Positions 31,701 through 41,430 of a DNA stretch of 64,000 nucleotides are shown here, piece by piece (positions within the stretch are counted from its first letter, which is position 1; every line of letters begins with the position of its first letter). The notes beneath the pieces are model-generated. The model was not told the DNA's origin and did no database searches. It saw only the letters and a list, made by a program, of their open reading frames with translations. The translations under genes were made by a program, and so were the position numbers. Source of the stretch: Dipteris shenzhenensis (lineage: Eukaryota > Polypodiophyta > Polypodiopsida > Gleicheniales); NCBI GenBank assembly GCA_047967505.1, contig CM106540.1. One strand, written 5' to 3'.

Positions 31701-32439
31701 ATAGCTTTTGCGTCATCATCTTCAACCCGTGAAACTAGGGGGTGTAGTTTTTCATTATTGATTGCATATGGTTCAAATGCATACCTAGAGTCTCCTTTTC
31801 CCCCATGTGCAAGCCAAAACGTTATTGTTTCAAAACAATTGTTGACTTCTTACCTTTGCTCCGAACAAAGTCTCCAACATGCTCCAATTTTTGCGCCACT
31901 ATCTCTGAAATGTCCACATGATGGAAACTCCAATTTTAGCACCTAAAACTCCTGGATATTTTTTGAACCTTCATTATTGGTAGGCTTTTTCTCCAACCTA
32001 GAGGAAATTCCCCACAATCCTTTCCCAATAAGAAACAATCGAACACACAACTACCATAATTCCATTGAATTTCGTGAAGAAGACTCCAATACTATGAGCT
32101 TGTCAAACTTGAACCAACCTTCCCTCTCTCTAATATGCCTCAACGAATTGCAGATACCTCTTAAGATCTTGTCAACCGCTACGTACAATTTAGGACAACT
32201 CACCAAACTTCAATCAGTATATTTGATACCACTGTTTGGTATTTGAAGATTAAATCAACCACAAACTCGCACTCCCTTACTTAATTCACGGTGATTAAGA
32301 AATGACAATGAGGAGCATCGACAACACAATTGACACGGAAAACTTCTGATATTGGTCTAAGCAAAATTGGTTCCCCCCTATCGTGTGTGTTGCTGGTTAC
32401 AAAATACCCAGAGACACAAGACTAGACTATTGTCAACCA

Positions 32440-32740
32440 TGTACAATTGGCAGACCTACTTGCAAAGGACCCTACAAGACACCATCAGACAGCCCAGATA
32501 AAGGCAGCAACCATCTAGACCTAAGAAACCTCAATCACATGACAACTACTCACACTGATTAACCACGAGAAGACTCAACATGCAAAGCAGCTTGATATCA
32601 AGACGAAGTCACCACTTTACGACAATGAACCCTTCACCACCAACATTTGATAGGATTGCCATGTAACCACCATGAAAAGGTGACACTACATGGCCACCAT
32701 CACCCTTGTGTGGTTCCCTTAGACAAATTATTCCAATAGG
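32440..32740. repeat. Dispersed repeat, copy B
   Basis: Diverged direct copy of 30505-30790 (see shared blocks TCAATCACATGACAA, GAGAAGACTCAACATG, GCTTGATATCA, AATGAACCCTTCA, TTATTCCAA). It lies between two gag-like fragments. Confidence 0.7.
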
Positions 32741-32774
32741 TGCCTCTTGGATGACACACAACATCCATGTGTAA

Positions 32775-33060
32775 TCATATAATACAATCTCTAGTGTCCC
32801 TATACTCCTCAGACTTTGATTCTTGAAGTCTCCCCAAAGACACCTCTCTCATTTCCAAAGTTGTAATGAAGGTTACGAATGTCTTAAAGCTCCTTGGTAA
32901 CATGTTGAGCACAAGCATCAACAACTGTACTGGATCCACCTTATGACCAATCGCTCCGAGTTGATCTCTCAAGACCTTCCCCATCTCTATCGTCATGGTC
33001 TAAATCTTGATCGCCCTCCTCTTCGCAAGGGTACCTGACCTTCAAACATTGTACAAGATT
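32775..33060 (-). pseudogene. Copia gag fragment
   Basis: The minus frame from 32996 reads MGKVLRDQLGAIGHKVDP, VLNMLPRSFKTFVTF and EMREVSLGRLQESKSEEY. This is the middle of a UBN2-type gag (DQL-x-x-IG, LLxxLPxSF, L-x-x-EE-like). It ends in the left flank of the LTR element at 33111, which may have inserted into this older relic. Confidence 0.65.
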
Positions 33061-33110
33061 TCTACAAGCCTAAATTGAGTTCTCTTTCGAATGTTTCTCA
33101 ACTTCAAGCT

Positions 33111-33301
33111 TGTTGGGATATGTGTGATCAAGGGCCTGCTAGGTGCATGTGTGCATCCACTAGCAGTCATATTGTTGTGCGTGTGTGTGTGTGTGTGTAG
33201 AAGAGGCACACTTAGTGCCATAGGCAACTCAATGGAACATTTTGCCTTTTAGCTCCCACACTCTTCTCCATGATGTCCATCTTCTCTCCCACTCCCCAAC
33301 A
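33111..33301 (+). repeat. 5' LTR of gag-only element, internally deleted
   Basis: 191 bp, TGTTGGG to CCCAACA. It matches the 3' LTR in GCATCCACTAGCA, the GT tract, GAAGAGGCACACTTAGTGCC and the last 75 bp. Compared with the 3' LTR it lacks about 130 bp between CCATAGGC and AACTCAATGG, which in the 3' LTR contains the TATA box. Confidence 0.88.
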
Positions 33302-33303
33302 TG

Positions 33304-33318
33304 TGGTATTAGAGCCTC
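33304..33318 (+). other. Primer binding site of gag-only element
   Basis: TGGTATTAGAGCCTC two bases after the 5' LTR, complementary to the 3' end of initiator tRNA-Met with one change. Same variant (TTAG) as in copia element 1. Confidence 0.85.
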
Positions 33319-34172
33319 CTTGAGCCCCTAGCCCATTCTAGCTTCAATATGCCACCTCATCATCTTCTTCTCCACCCTCCACCTTCTTCTTCTTTTCTTC
33401 CCTCTTTCTCTCTAGAATTCGCTTAGCTTTATTCTCCTCATATTCTCCGCCATTTGCCAAACGCTTTGAGCTGGAGATACCTTGTCTTGGGGCGAAACTA
33501 TGACCCAGAGGAATTAAGATTTAATCGTCTTTGCTACGCATGTACAATGCACAGATTTGTCGCGTAATTCTGACGATGCGCTCAACTATACTCTAATTCC
33601 TCTTAGCCACGAGTGGGTGACACGACGAGCTACCTTGTGTCCGAATCTGAGCTCAAATGCTTGCTAGAGCATGAAGAAACAAGCAAAAGACCAGTCGGAG
33701 AAGGCGTTGTTCTCATGAGCAACTCTGCGTGTTTTTGGGGCAATCCTCCTAGGTGGACAATCTCTGGTATAAGATCTTCAAATGCGCATTAAAAGACCTC
33801 TCAGATATGCTTCATAGTATTTGAATTAAGGCCTCCACTACAATTTTTGGGCATTTTTGGTTGTTGGATGCTTGATGCAAGCTTGGAGATGACTTATTGA
33901 CAGAAAATTATTAGTTAATAATGCCTAGCTCTTGTTCATCTTCCAATGCTTCATATGTGAAAGCAAAGAAGAAGAAACAAGCACCTAGATATGTCAATAG
34001 GAAGGTAACAAAACTTGTGAAGGAAAAGTCACATAAACCATATTATTATTTTGATGCAAAAAGTTTAGGATTTTCTGATTTTATGGCTTGCAATATGCAC
34101 TTATATGGTTGAGACTCATAAGCCATTTGTAAGAGAGCAGAAACTGCCTAAACATAAAGGTAAGACCCTCTC

Positions 34173-35009
34173 ATGGCCACCTTTAAGATAGACAAGTTCA
34201 ATGGCCAAGGTTTTCACACTTCGCAAATGAAAATCAAATTTATGCTTATATGAAAGAGAATTTGTGGGACTTGGTTAAGCCAGGGAATCAATCATCTCAA
34301 GAAGGTGAATCCACCACAACCAAAGGTAAAGGAAAGGCAAGTAACTCTTCTTCAACTACACCTGCAAATGCTAAAGGCTAGAGAAAGCTTATGCAATTAT
34401 TGCATTACGTTTGGGAGATGATTATGTGCATCATATTTCAGATTTGGAATCCCCTTCTGAGGCCTGGCATAAGTTAGATGGTTAGATGTGTTATTTGGTG
34501 CTAGCTCTCATACTTCTAAGTTGAATTTGAAAATTAAGTTCTTTGAACTTAAGATGGATGGAGACAATGTTGCAGCTCATGTTAATACTTTGAGGAGTCT
34601 TATGACACAATCAGCCTCAATCAACTCTCCAGTTACTGAAGATGATGTTATGGTTGTGCTCTTGAAGAGTATGCCTCAAGACTATGATTATCTTGTGACT
34701 ATCTCGAAGAATCTTCCCCAACCCACACTAGAGGGCATCATCAGTGCTCTACAAGAGGAAGAGAGAAAGAACACTTCAAGAATGGGTGAAGTACACACAC
34801 AAGCACTTGCCGTAAAGTTTACATGAAAGAGCAAGTACAAGGCATGCAATCATCTTGAAAAAGATTACTACAAGATCAATCCTTGCACTTATTGTGGCAA
34901 GAACAATCATTCAGAGAAGTTTTGCAATGAGAAGAAGAAAAACATGGCAAATCTAGTTGAAGAGAGAACTCCATCAGCAAATGAAGAATCAAACTGTGTT
35001 AGAAGATAA
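34173..35009 (+). pseudogene. gag: Gag of the gag-only LTR element
   Basis: The likely start is ATG 34173 (MATFKIDKFNGQGFHTSQMK), the usual copia gag opening. Frame changes follow near 34235 and 34380 and again near 34480; the pieces read KENLWDLVKPG, AYAIIALRLGDDY and DLESPSEAWHKL, then a 112-codon block at 34488-34826 (KIKFFELKMDG, SLMTQSASINSPVTEDD, VVLLKSMPQDYDYL, LQEEERK). An intact zinc knuckle CTYCGKNNHSEKFC lies at 34884-34925. The product would coat the RNA. Frameshifts indicate that this copy no longer makes a full protein. A separate 63-codon frame at 33921-34112 precedes it and is unrecognised. Confidence 0.8.
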
Positions 35010-35382
35010 AGATTGTCTTTTGAGCTTTTTATCATCACTTGGTCAATTTTGAGGTTCTCTGCCTAGAGTAGTACTCCAAAAAGAATGTTATGTGTTCTAT
35101 CTTTTATCTTTTGTAAATCACCTCTGGTCACCATATGATGTAGGCCATGTGATATGTGTTTGCCTCCATGGTACCTCTTGCAGACATGAGAAACTAGGTC
35201 CACACAAAAGCCTAAGATTAATCCTTTTACATGCAAGGGAGAACCATTTGAGGGGTTCTATCCCATTTTTGTAAACCTTGACCCTTGTGAAATCCTAGCC
35301 ATAGATTTATCCTTGACCACCATGAGATGGCTTGTGAAACTATGTGACAAGATGTATCCTTGACATAGCAAGAGGCAAACCC

Positions 35383-35393
35383 TTGAGGAGGGG
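35383..35393 (+). other. Polypurine tract of gag-only element
   Basis: GAGGAGGGG a few bases before the 3' LTR start at 35396; the usual plus-strand primer for reverse transcription. Confidence 0.75.
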
Positions 35394-35395
35394 TA

Positions 35396-36041
35396 TGTTG
35401 GGATATGCCGAGAGAAGAGAAAGAGAGGAGAGTAAGAACAAGAAGAGAATAAGAGTAGGAAGAAGAAGGGAATAAGAGTAGGAAGAGAGAACACACTATT
35501 CAAAATTTTTGGACTTGTGTAAAGTCCAATTTGAGAAATGGACTAAAAAACAGTTCAAAATTTTTGAATATACTAGTAATGTTGTTTTTTGAACTAGATT
35601 TGACAACTTAAAACAAAAGATTTGGTAATTAAGTACATACTTCTTGTGATGCATATCTTACTAAGGATAGATAGTATACTCTTCTACTGCTTAATATGAT
35701 CATGAAAATCTTGCTAAGAACATCAATGCATAACCAAATCAGTGCATCCACTAGCAATCATATGGTTGTGTGTGTGTGTGTAGAAGAGGCACACTTAGTG
35801 CCATAGGCCATGACATAAGTGATGATGTAATACAAGGCCTTCCACATGGGGTGGTACCAATGATTGAGGAGTTCCTATGATTTAGGAGTTGCCTCCAATG
35901 TAGGAGAGGTGCCATTGATTTAGGCCACCCTCTCTCCCATTCTATAAAATAGAGGACTTCCTCTCAACTCAATGGAACATTTTGCCCTTTGGTTCCCACA
36001 CTGTTCTCCATGATGTCCATCTTCTCTCCCACTCCCCAACA
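35396..36041 (+). repeat. 3' LTR of gag-only element, long form
   Basis: 646 bp. After the shared TGTTGGGATATG it carries about 330 bp absent from the 5' LTR (a GA-rich stretch, then AT-rich), joins the shared part at GTGCATCCACTAGCA, and contains CATTCTATAAAATAGAGG (TATA box near 35941) missing from the 5' LTR. It ends CCCAACA before AAGCT. Confidence 0.85.
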
Positions 36042-36046
36042 AAGCT

Positions 36047-36418
36047 TCCCGCACTTGTAGGTCTTCCTCAAGGCCCGTGATACAGTTTTTGAATAATCTA
36101 GGTTGCTTGCTGAAGCCAACAATCCTGAAGCAGAAGTTAGTGAAAACGTAGCTAAGAAATCACACAGTGCTATCAAAGCCTCACTCTTTTCCTTATTGTG
36201 CACAAGAGTGAATTTAAAAAGATGCATCTTAAAGTAGATAGACAAAATATATGTGTGTGTGTGAGAGAGTGTCTATATATCTAGATGACCCATGACATGA
36301 GAGTAGAAACAGTGAATATGCTCCAAAGATACACAAAATCTTGTACAAAGGTGTGCTCTATGTGCCACAATCTCGCAGTTAAGGTACTGCCTAGATGTGG
36401 CACCACAAAATTGTCCTT
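36047..36418. other. Flank of LTR element without gene
   Basis: Short minus frame (36245-35964) overlaps the LTR and is not a gene. GT/GA simple repeats at 36250-36272. Confidence 0.45.
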
Positions 36419-37153
36419 GTTGCTTCCGTCTACAACCAATGGTGAGGTACTGTTGGTGTCCTGATCCTTGACCTCCTTGCTACTGCTGTCTGCAGCCAAT
36501 GGTGAGGCACAAGATTCCCTGATTCCTGGCCTCTTTGCTGGTGGAAGTGCAGCTAAACTGTGACGCACAAAACAGAATTACACTGCCCCCATCCAGGGGC
36601 CTTTTAATAGAGCTCAAAACACCCATCTCTGGCCAACCAGATCTACAGACTGGCCGACCAGTCTGCTGCTGGACAGACCTGCAGGCCGACCATACAGTCT
36701 GTACGACCACCTACAGTTAGCTCCTGTGCAGACCTTTCCTATTCCAGCCATCTGTACCCGTTTGCAGCCGACCTGCTTCTGTCATCTGCTGCACTGATCC
36801 TGCCTATATAAATAGGCCCAGTGCCAATCTGTACTTGCTGCTGCCCTGCTCCAGTCCTGTCATCACTGGTCCTTGCAGACTTCTTCGTGCTGCCACTGCT
36901 GCCAGTACCTCAATCCATGTCCAAGACATGTGCAGTCCTATGCAGTCATATCTGCTGCTCACATGCCAGCATGCATGCTGCCCATTTGGCAGCCTGCTAT
37001 TACTGTCAGATCTGTCCCTGTGGCATCCCACGTGGACTCTCTCCCCCCCCTTATGTGCTGCTAGTACACCTCCCCTACCTCATTTGGGGGCTCACAAGAG
37101 GGGAGGGGACCCCTAAGATCCCAGCATCTTCCCCCGCAACACATGAAGGTTAG
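36419..37153 (+). promoter_or_regulatory. Promoter-like, GC-richer segment with small tandem repeat
   Basis: A ~58-bp unit (CAACCAATGGTGAGGTAC / CAGCCAATGGTGAGGCAC) is repeated at 36430 and 36493. Inverted pieces such as CAGACTGGCCGACCAGTCTG follow. A good TATA box, CCTATATAAATAGGCC, lies at 36803-36818 and is followed by a CT/GC-rich leader with several open frames up to 37153, none recognised. This is the layout of an LTR or a TATA promoter, but no downstream gene on the plus strand is visible. Confidence 0.4.
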
Positions 37154-38502
37154 ATTGTGGGAATTTTGCAATCCCTCTAAAGAAACTCCCCACCCAAAGT
37201 TGGATGATGTAACGGTTTGTGCAAGAGAAGCAGATGGCTATAATCTGGGGCAGTGTCGATATGCACTGTGAAGCTACAAGTTTCATTCTAGCAACCAAAG
37301 AATTCGTAGCACCCCCTTGAATGTAGAGAATGCTGATCAAATAGTTTGAAAGTTGAACACCTGTTATAAGACTGCACGAATATTAGAGCCGTGATTCAAG
37401 CATACACAGTTGGAAGTTCATGGAAATCTTCCCAGAATACGTGCACAAAACATCGACCTTCAAAATAAACAGCTCTCCTCTCGCAAATAAACCGTCTTCA
37501 ACATTTCAGCTGAGGCAAAGAGACCCCCCTAAGTGTAGCTTATAATGCTGAGCTCTGTTGCCTATAGCTCGCATAAATGCAATGGCATGCCACAAGTTGC
37601 AATGACATGATGTTGCGTGGAAATTGGATTAAACAGATCAACCAGTCAAAATCTAAGATTTAATGTTCAATATACAGGGTTTTCACATGAGTGTACCTGC
37701 AAACATGCAGCTTCTGACCGTTTGTTATAATTGGAACCAGAAGAGCCCATTTTGCCAAGCAACTGAAGGAACAAGATTACTCAGGTGACAGGATCCACTT
37801 AACCAAGCATAAAACATTGGCACATTCAGAAAAGTTCCAATGACTGCCCAGCCAGACTCCCAAATATTCCACACAACAAAATCACACTTTTTATTTTCAG
37901 GTTCCAATGACTGCCCGTCCACACAACAAAAGCACACTCCTAGTTTAAGCAATATTACTCGCACAAAATTGTACCACCACATCTACAAAGCAGTCAAAAA
38001 TCTTACCAATTTAGTCGTATACCGCCATATTTATGCTAACGAGTATACCAAACATATTGATTAAATTCCATCAGGTACATGGAAAGATACATTGTTTCAT
38101 AGAAAAAATGTCTTATCCCAATCCACCTTGTAACATAAAGCAATAGCTTATCAATATATTCACAAATATCTGATCCAAACAACAATGAATAGTGGACAGA
38201 AACAATCGCAGAAGCAATATGCAGCCTCCAAGTTCATGCTGGACAATTACTATTATCCCAAAAAAAGGGGAAGGAACGCAAAACAATAAAAGATTAATGT
38301 GGCATTGAACTCGTATTTCTTACTCACCGAACAGCCTCATGAATGCTTAAAATGCATCTTGTATCATGAATGCCTGTATGGCAGACAATAGTTGAGTCAA
38401 CGAAGACTTTGGACACACAAAAGAAAAGACTGAAATAGACTTTCATATAAGCAATGTTTAAGCAAAGTTTGATATACAAAGTTTGTCCAAGTAATCGAAA
38501 TG
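37154..38502. other. 3' flank of the membrane protein gene
   Basis: No coding frame of note. It probably contains the 3' untranslated region of the minus-strand gene ending at 38503; TTTATT-type (AATAAA on minus) signals occur, for example near 37889. A short duplication GTTCCAATGACTGCCC lies at 37834 and 37901. Confidence 0.45.
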
Positions 38503-40929
38503 TTACTGGGGCAGCTCTTCCACCACAGGTGGACCATTTGCCAAAACAGATTCCCTCTTAAAGTATGGGAGTGGCTCTACTGGTGAGCTCTTAAAACTAG
38601 CCTCTCCTGCTGAGCCACTGAATTTGGATTCCACAGATCTCTTTATTAAATAAGGGTTTGGCTCTGCTGACGAGTTTCTGAAAGTAGGCTCTGCTGTTGA
38701 GCCCCTGAATTTGGGCTCCACAGACTCTGTTTTTAAATACGGGTTTGGCTCAACTGGTGAGCTTCTGAAAGTAGGATCTACTGTCGCGCTCCTGAATTTT
38801 GGATCCACTGCTGATGTTCTGAAGCTTTTCTCAGCTACTGGGCTCCTGAACTTTATGCTCCCACTGCTATAATTACCAGGAAAAGCTTTTGAAGGAGAAC
38901 TGAATCGTCTAGATTCCATAAGAGTATCTCTAGGCTCATCAAGCCCAGTTCTTACATATCCTGGAGTAGTGACAGAACCTGGAGCCCGTGTGATTTCACG
39001 GCCAGTATTGTATGTCAAAGGAGTATCATGCTTCTTCCCAAAGAAATGCCATCCTCCAAGCATAAGCAAAACAATAATGAACACAGGACTACTCCATACT
39101 TTTGTATTGAACTTAGCAGGCCTTTGTATAGGCAGATTGGACTTGTAAATACCAACATAACCGTCCCCAAATCCCAATACTACTAATCTATCACGGTTGC
39201 AAGCCATCACAGACCAATCATTGCTCGGGATTGGGTTGCTAAAGAAGGATTGAGAAATTTCATCCATGGAAGCTGTGAAAAACGGGCGTGGAACACCCAC
39301 TGGAATGTTCATAGATGTATAGGCAACCTGCAGGGTTGTATTATATACAAAGACTTGCCTAGGAGTTGAGACAAGCAGATAGCCCTTGATGCCATGAAAA
39401 GTCATTGGCCCTTCTATTTCCACTTTCTTTTTTGACCTGACGTGGCATTCAAAATGTAAAGTGTCCCCAGATAATGCCACATATATCATGTGCCCCTCTG
39501 TAGTAAATCCATATGCTTTTGAGCGTCCAGCAGCATCAAAGGCATACGCCACCACTTTGGAACCATTCAATCCCTCACAAGGCCCACTTCGAACTGTCAG
39601 ACTCCTTAAATCTAAAGACGCAGCTCCAGTTTCTGTCAGAAAAAGGAGGCGCTGGGAGTTCGGAGACCTCAGGAAAGTAAGAGGCTGGCTTGATGACTTG
39701 GCAACGCCATAGAATGTACCGTTTTCTCGAAATACCTGAATTCTCCCTTCTACATCCGACACTAGTATATAACGCATCTTCCCAACCCTGTAAGTTTCCA
39801 AAATAGTGATTGTTTTGTCCGCAACATCTAAATTACTTACAAAACCTGGCGCTTCATCAGTTATTTGGGCTCCAGCAGTTGCCGCATCAGTAAGTCCAGG
39901 AGAGGCAAAGGACTGGATATATTCCATGGAAAGTGCGTGCCAATCGTCCCCATGTGAAGTACCACTATGTGTTGTTTCCCAAATCCTGTGTAACAACACT
40001 GTGCCATCAGAGTGGCCTGTTAACAACATGGTCTCATTCTTGCGTACTAAAAAGGAAAGCATAGCAGTCACTGGAAAATGGGAGACGGTTGAAAAATCAA
40101 CCAAAAGATCGCCATGAGATAGGAAGATGTAAATCCGCCCTGTATCATCACCCACAGCTACATACCTGCTCAGCCCCTCCTCTCCTTCATGTGGAAGTAC
40201 ATGCAAACAAGTCACCTGCCCATCTACCTTCACAGCTGAAAGGAACTGAAAATGTTCAGACCAGGCAGGCTTATATCGGGCAACAGTCATGCCCCCACCA
40301 TAGCTAGCTTTTGTGCCTGACGGCTCACGCATATCAACGGTTGGTTTAGATGAAGCTAAGCCGTCCGAATTTTGAATTTCTTCTTGTTCTACATTTCCAT
40401 GGGCCTTGATCGGACTCACCAAGGAAGGGGAGGGTTGAGATGTTCCTACTTGCATTTCATTTCGTTCTGCCAAAGTGGCAGCAGCACGTTGAATGATGTC
40501 AGGCTTCTCCTCAAAGTCCCAGACCCGCCCTAGAGGCCCCAAAAGTTCAACCTGAAGCTTATCGATACTGCGATGAAGCTGTTCAACAAGGCTCTCCAGC
40601 TGTTCAAGTTGACTTCGTTGCTTCTCAACCAATCGCTCCAGTTGATGCGCTGGTATCTCTGCAACGTTGACATTAGATGTTGCCTCACTGTGAACACTAG
40701 ATTCAGCCCCTGAACGTGTGACGAAGTGAGCATCCAACACACCCGGGATGCAATGTTTTTCTGGGAACATGTCCGTGCCAAGGCATTCCCCGTACTGGCA
40801 TTCTGGATTGTCAACAATCAACGGTTCAACTTGCGAAAAGGCATCAAGGGATGAGAGCAGGAGGACCAGTACATCGAAGTAAACGATTGAAGCACACGAG
40901 ATAGCCCGTAAGCCGCTCCTCCGAGCCAT
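38503..40929 (-). CDS. Type I membrane protein of the At1g75140 family
   Basis: An intronless frame of 808 codons. I start at ATG 40929 (MARRSGLRAISCASIVYFDV), which gives a signal peptide; the upstream in-frame part lacks an ATG. After the signal come a coiled coil (QLERLVEKQRSQLEQLESL, about residues 95-130), a beta-propeller-like lumenal domain from about 215 (KPAWSEHFQFLSAVK, YVAVGDDTGRIYIFLSHGDL, LLTGHSDGTVLLHR, FLTETGAASLDLRS) and one membrane helix near 610-630 (SPVFIIVLLMLGGWHFF). This is the layout of the plant family of putative membrane proteins At1g75140/At1g19370, whose function is unknown to me. The tail is unusual: three tandem 29-residue units of type FRSSPVEPNPYL at about 711-797. 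No stop or frameshift is seen, so it is probably functional. Confidence 0.9.
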   Translation of the reverse strand: MARRSGLRAISCASIVYFDVLVLLLSSLDAFSQVEPLIVDNPECQYGECLGTDMFPEKHCIPGVLDAHFVTRSGAESSVHSEATSNVNVAEIPAHQLERLVEKQRSQLEQLESLVEQLHRSIDKLQVELLGPLGRVWDFEEKPDIIQRAAATLAERNEMQVGTSQPSPSLVSPIKAHGNVEQEEIQNSDGLASSKPTVDMREPSGTKASYGGGMTVARYKPAWSEHFQFLSAVKVDGQVTCLHVLPHEGEEGLSRYVAVGDDTGRIYIFLSHGDLLVDFSTVSHFPVTAMLSFLVRKNETMLLTGHSDGTVLLHRIWETTHSGTSHGDDWHALSMEYIQSFASPGLTDAATAGAQITDEAPGFVSNLDVADKTITILETYRVGKMRYILVSDVEGRIQVFRENGTFYGVAKSSSQPLTFLRSPNSQRLLFLTETGAASLDLRSLTVRSGPCEGLNGSKVVAYAFDAAGRSKAYGFTTEGHMIYVALSGDTLHFECHVRSKKKVEIEGPMTFHGIKGYLLVSTPRQVFVYNTTLQVAYTSMNIPVGVPRPFFTASMDEISQSFFSNPIPSNDWSVMACNRDRLVVLGFGDGYVGIYKSNLPIQRPAKFNTKVWSSPVFIIVLLMLGGWHFFGKKHDTPLTYNTGREITRAPGSVTTPGYVRTGLDEPRDTLMESRRFSSPSKAFPGNYSSGSIKFRSPVAEKSFRTSAVDPKFRSATVDPTFRSSPVEPNPYLKTESVEPKFRGSTAEPTFRNSSAEPNPYLIKRSVESKFSGSAGEASFKSSPVEPLPYFKRESVLANGPPVVEELPQ
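38539..38799 (-). repeat. In-frame 87-bp repeat, three units, in the cytosolic tail
   Basis: Three consecutive 29-codon units (about residues 711-739, 740-768, 769-797) with the pattern KFR-S-x-x-P-x-FRSSPVEPNPYL-K-x-SVE. The phase is kept and Ser/Pro/Glu/Tyr positions are conserved while synonymous sites differ. Confidence 0.85.
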
Positions 40930-41076
40930 CGAGGGTGAGCTCCTTTGGGCTATCAAGGCGCATCTAGCTACGACATCCCTCAATCAATCGCTTTCAGCTA
41001 GCAGCTTGGAATCTCCAACGATCTTCATGAATCAACCATCGGGGTAAAACCATGAAATGCCCGAATCGTTGGCACA

Positions 41077-41240
41077 TCTAACATCAACAGCAACGAAATT
41101 CGACAGCTTTGGCACCGCAAAAACAATGATTGCTGAAAGCAACAACGATTCAACGCAAACCCATGATGAGATACTCGATAGGTTGGCAAATCTAAGACCA
41201 CCCACAACAAAATTCGACGGCTTTCACCCACAAAAAAATT
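41077..41240. repeat. Degenerate repeats of AAATTCGACGGCTTT
   Basis: AAATTCGACAGCTTTGG, AAATTCGACGGCTTTCACCC and AAATTCGACGGCTTTCAGC occur at about 41096, 41209 and 41235, with GGCAcATCTAA / GGCAAATCTAA before the first two. Located upstream of the membrane protein gene. Confidence 0.8.
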
Positions 41241-41322
41241 CGACGGCTTTCAGCTGGCAGACAAGAGAAGGAGGGGCAAATCGATGAATGCTGAGCAAGG
41301 AGAGGGTTCGCAGCTTCGCCAT
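41224..41322 (-). other. Upstream open reading frame candidate
   Basis: Minus-strand ATG at 41322 (MAKLRTLSLLSIHRF) runs 32 codons to TGA at 41224-41226, about 300 bp upstream of the membrane protein start. The start of this frame is also present in the duplicated copy at 42552 (MAKLQTLSLLNI). It may be a uORF or chance. Confidence 0.35.
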
Positions 41323-41430
41323 GAGGAGAAGAAGCAGATCCTAAGGTATACAACATGGAAGATACTTAAGGTCGAAGTGGCAATTGGGCCTAGCCACGTT
41401 GTAGTGCGTGTCAACCATGACAACATACAT
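41284..41430. repeat. Duplicated segment, empty-site copy
   Basis: This stretch (GAGCAAGGAGAGGGTTCGCA ... GTAGTGCGTGTCAACCA) recurs at 42509-42591 plus 43027-43097. Here the two halves are contiguous through GATACTTAAGGTCGAAG (ATACTTAA at 41362-41369), so this copy shows the site before the MITE inserted. Confidence 0.9.

Larger units (their letters stand above)
33111..36041 (+). mobile_element. Non-autonomous gag-only LTR retrotransposon (TR-GAG type)
   Basis: Both ends are defined. The 5' LTR 33111-33301 and 3' LTR 35396-36041 each start TGTTGGGATATG and end CTCCCCAACA, and the element is flanked by the 5-bp direct repeat AAGCT (33106-33110 and 36042-36046). A tRNA-Met-type primer site follows the 5' LTR and a purine tract precedes the 3' LTR. 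The 2.1-kb interior encodes only a gag with a CCHC knuckle; no protease, integrase, RT or RNase H is present. It must have been mobilised in trans by a copia element. The two LTRs differ greatly in length. Confidence 0.88.

Noticed and set aside
36821-37153. 110-codon plus frame after a good TATA box
   Set aside because: Overlapping frames in other phases are equally open, composition follows a GC-rich tract, and no motif or splice structure is visible.
39461-40307. Plus-strand frames of 70-103 codons inside the membrane protein gene
   Set aside because: They are antisense shadows of the clear minus-strand gene.
40930-40983. Longer N-terminus for the membrane protein starting at 40983
   Set aside because: That position is TTG, not ATG, and the first in-frame ATG at 40929 yields a proper signal peptide.
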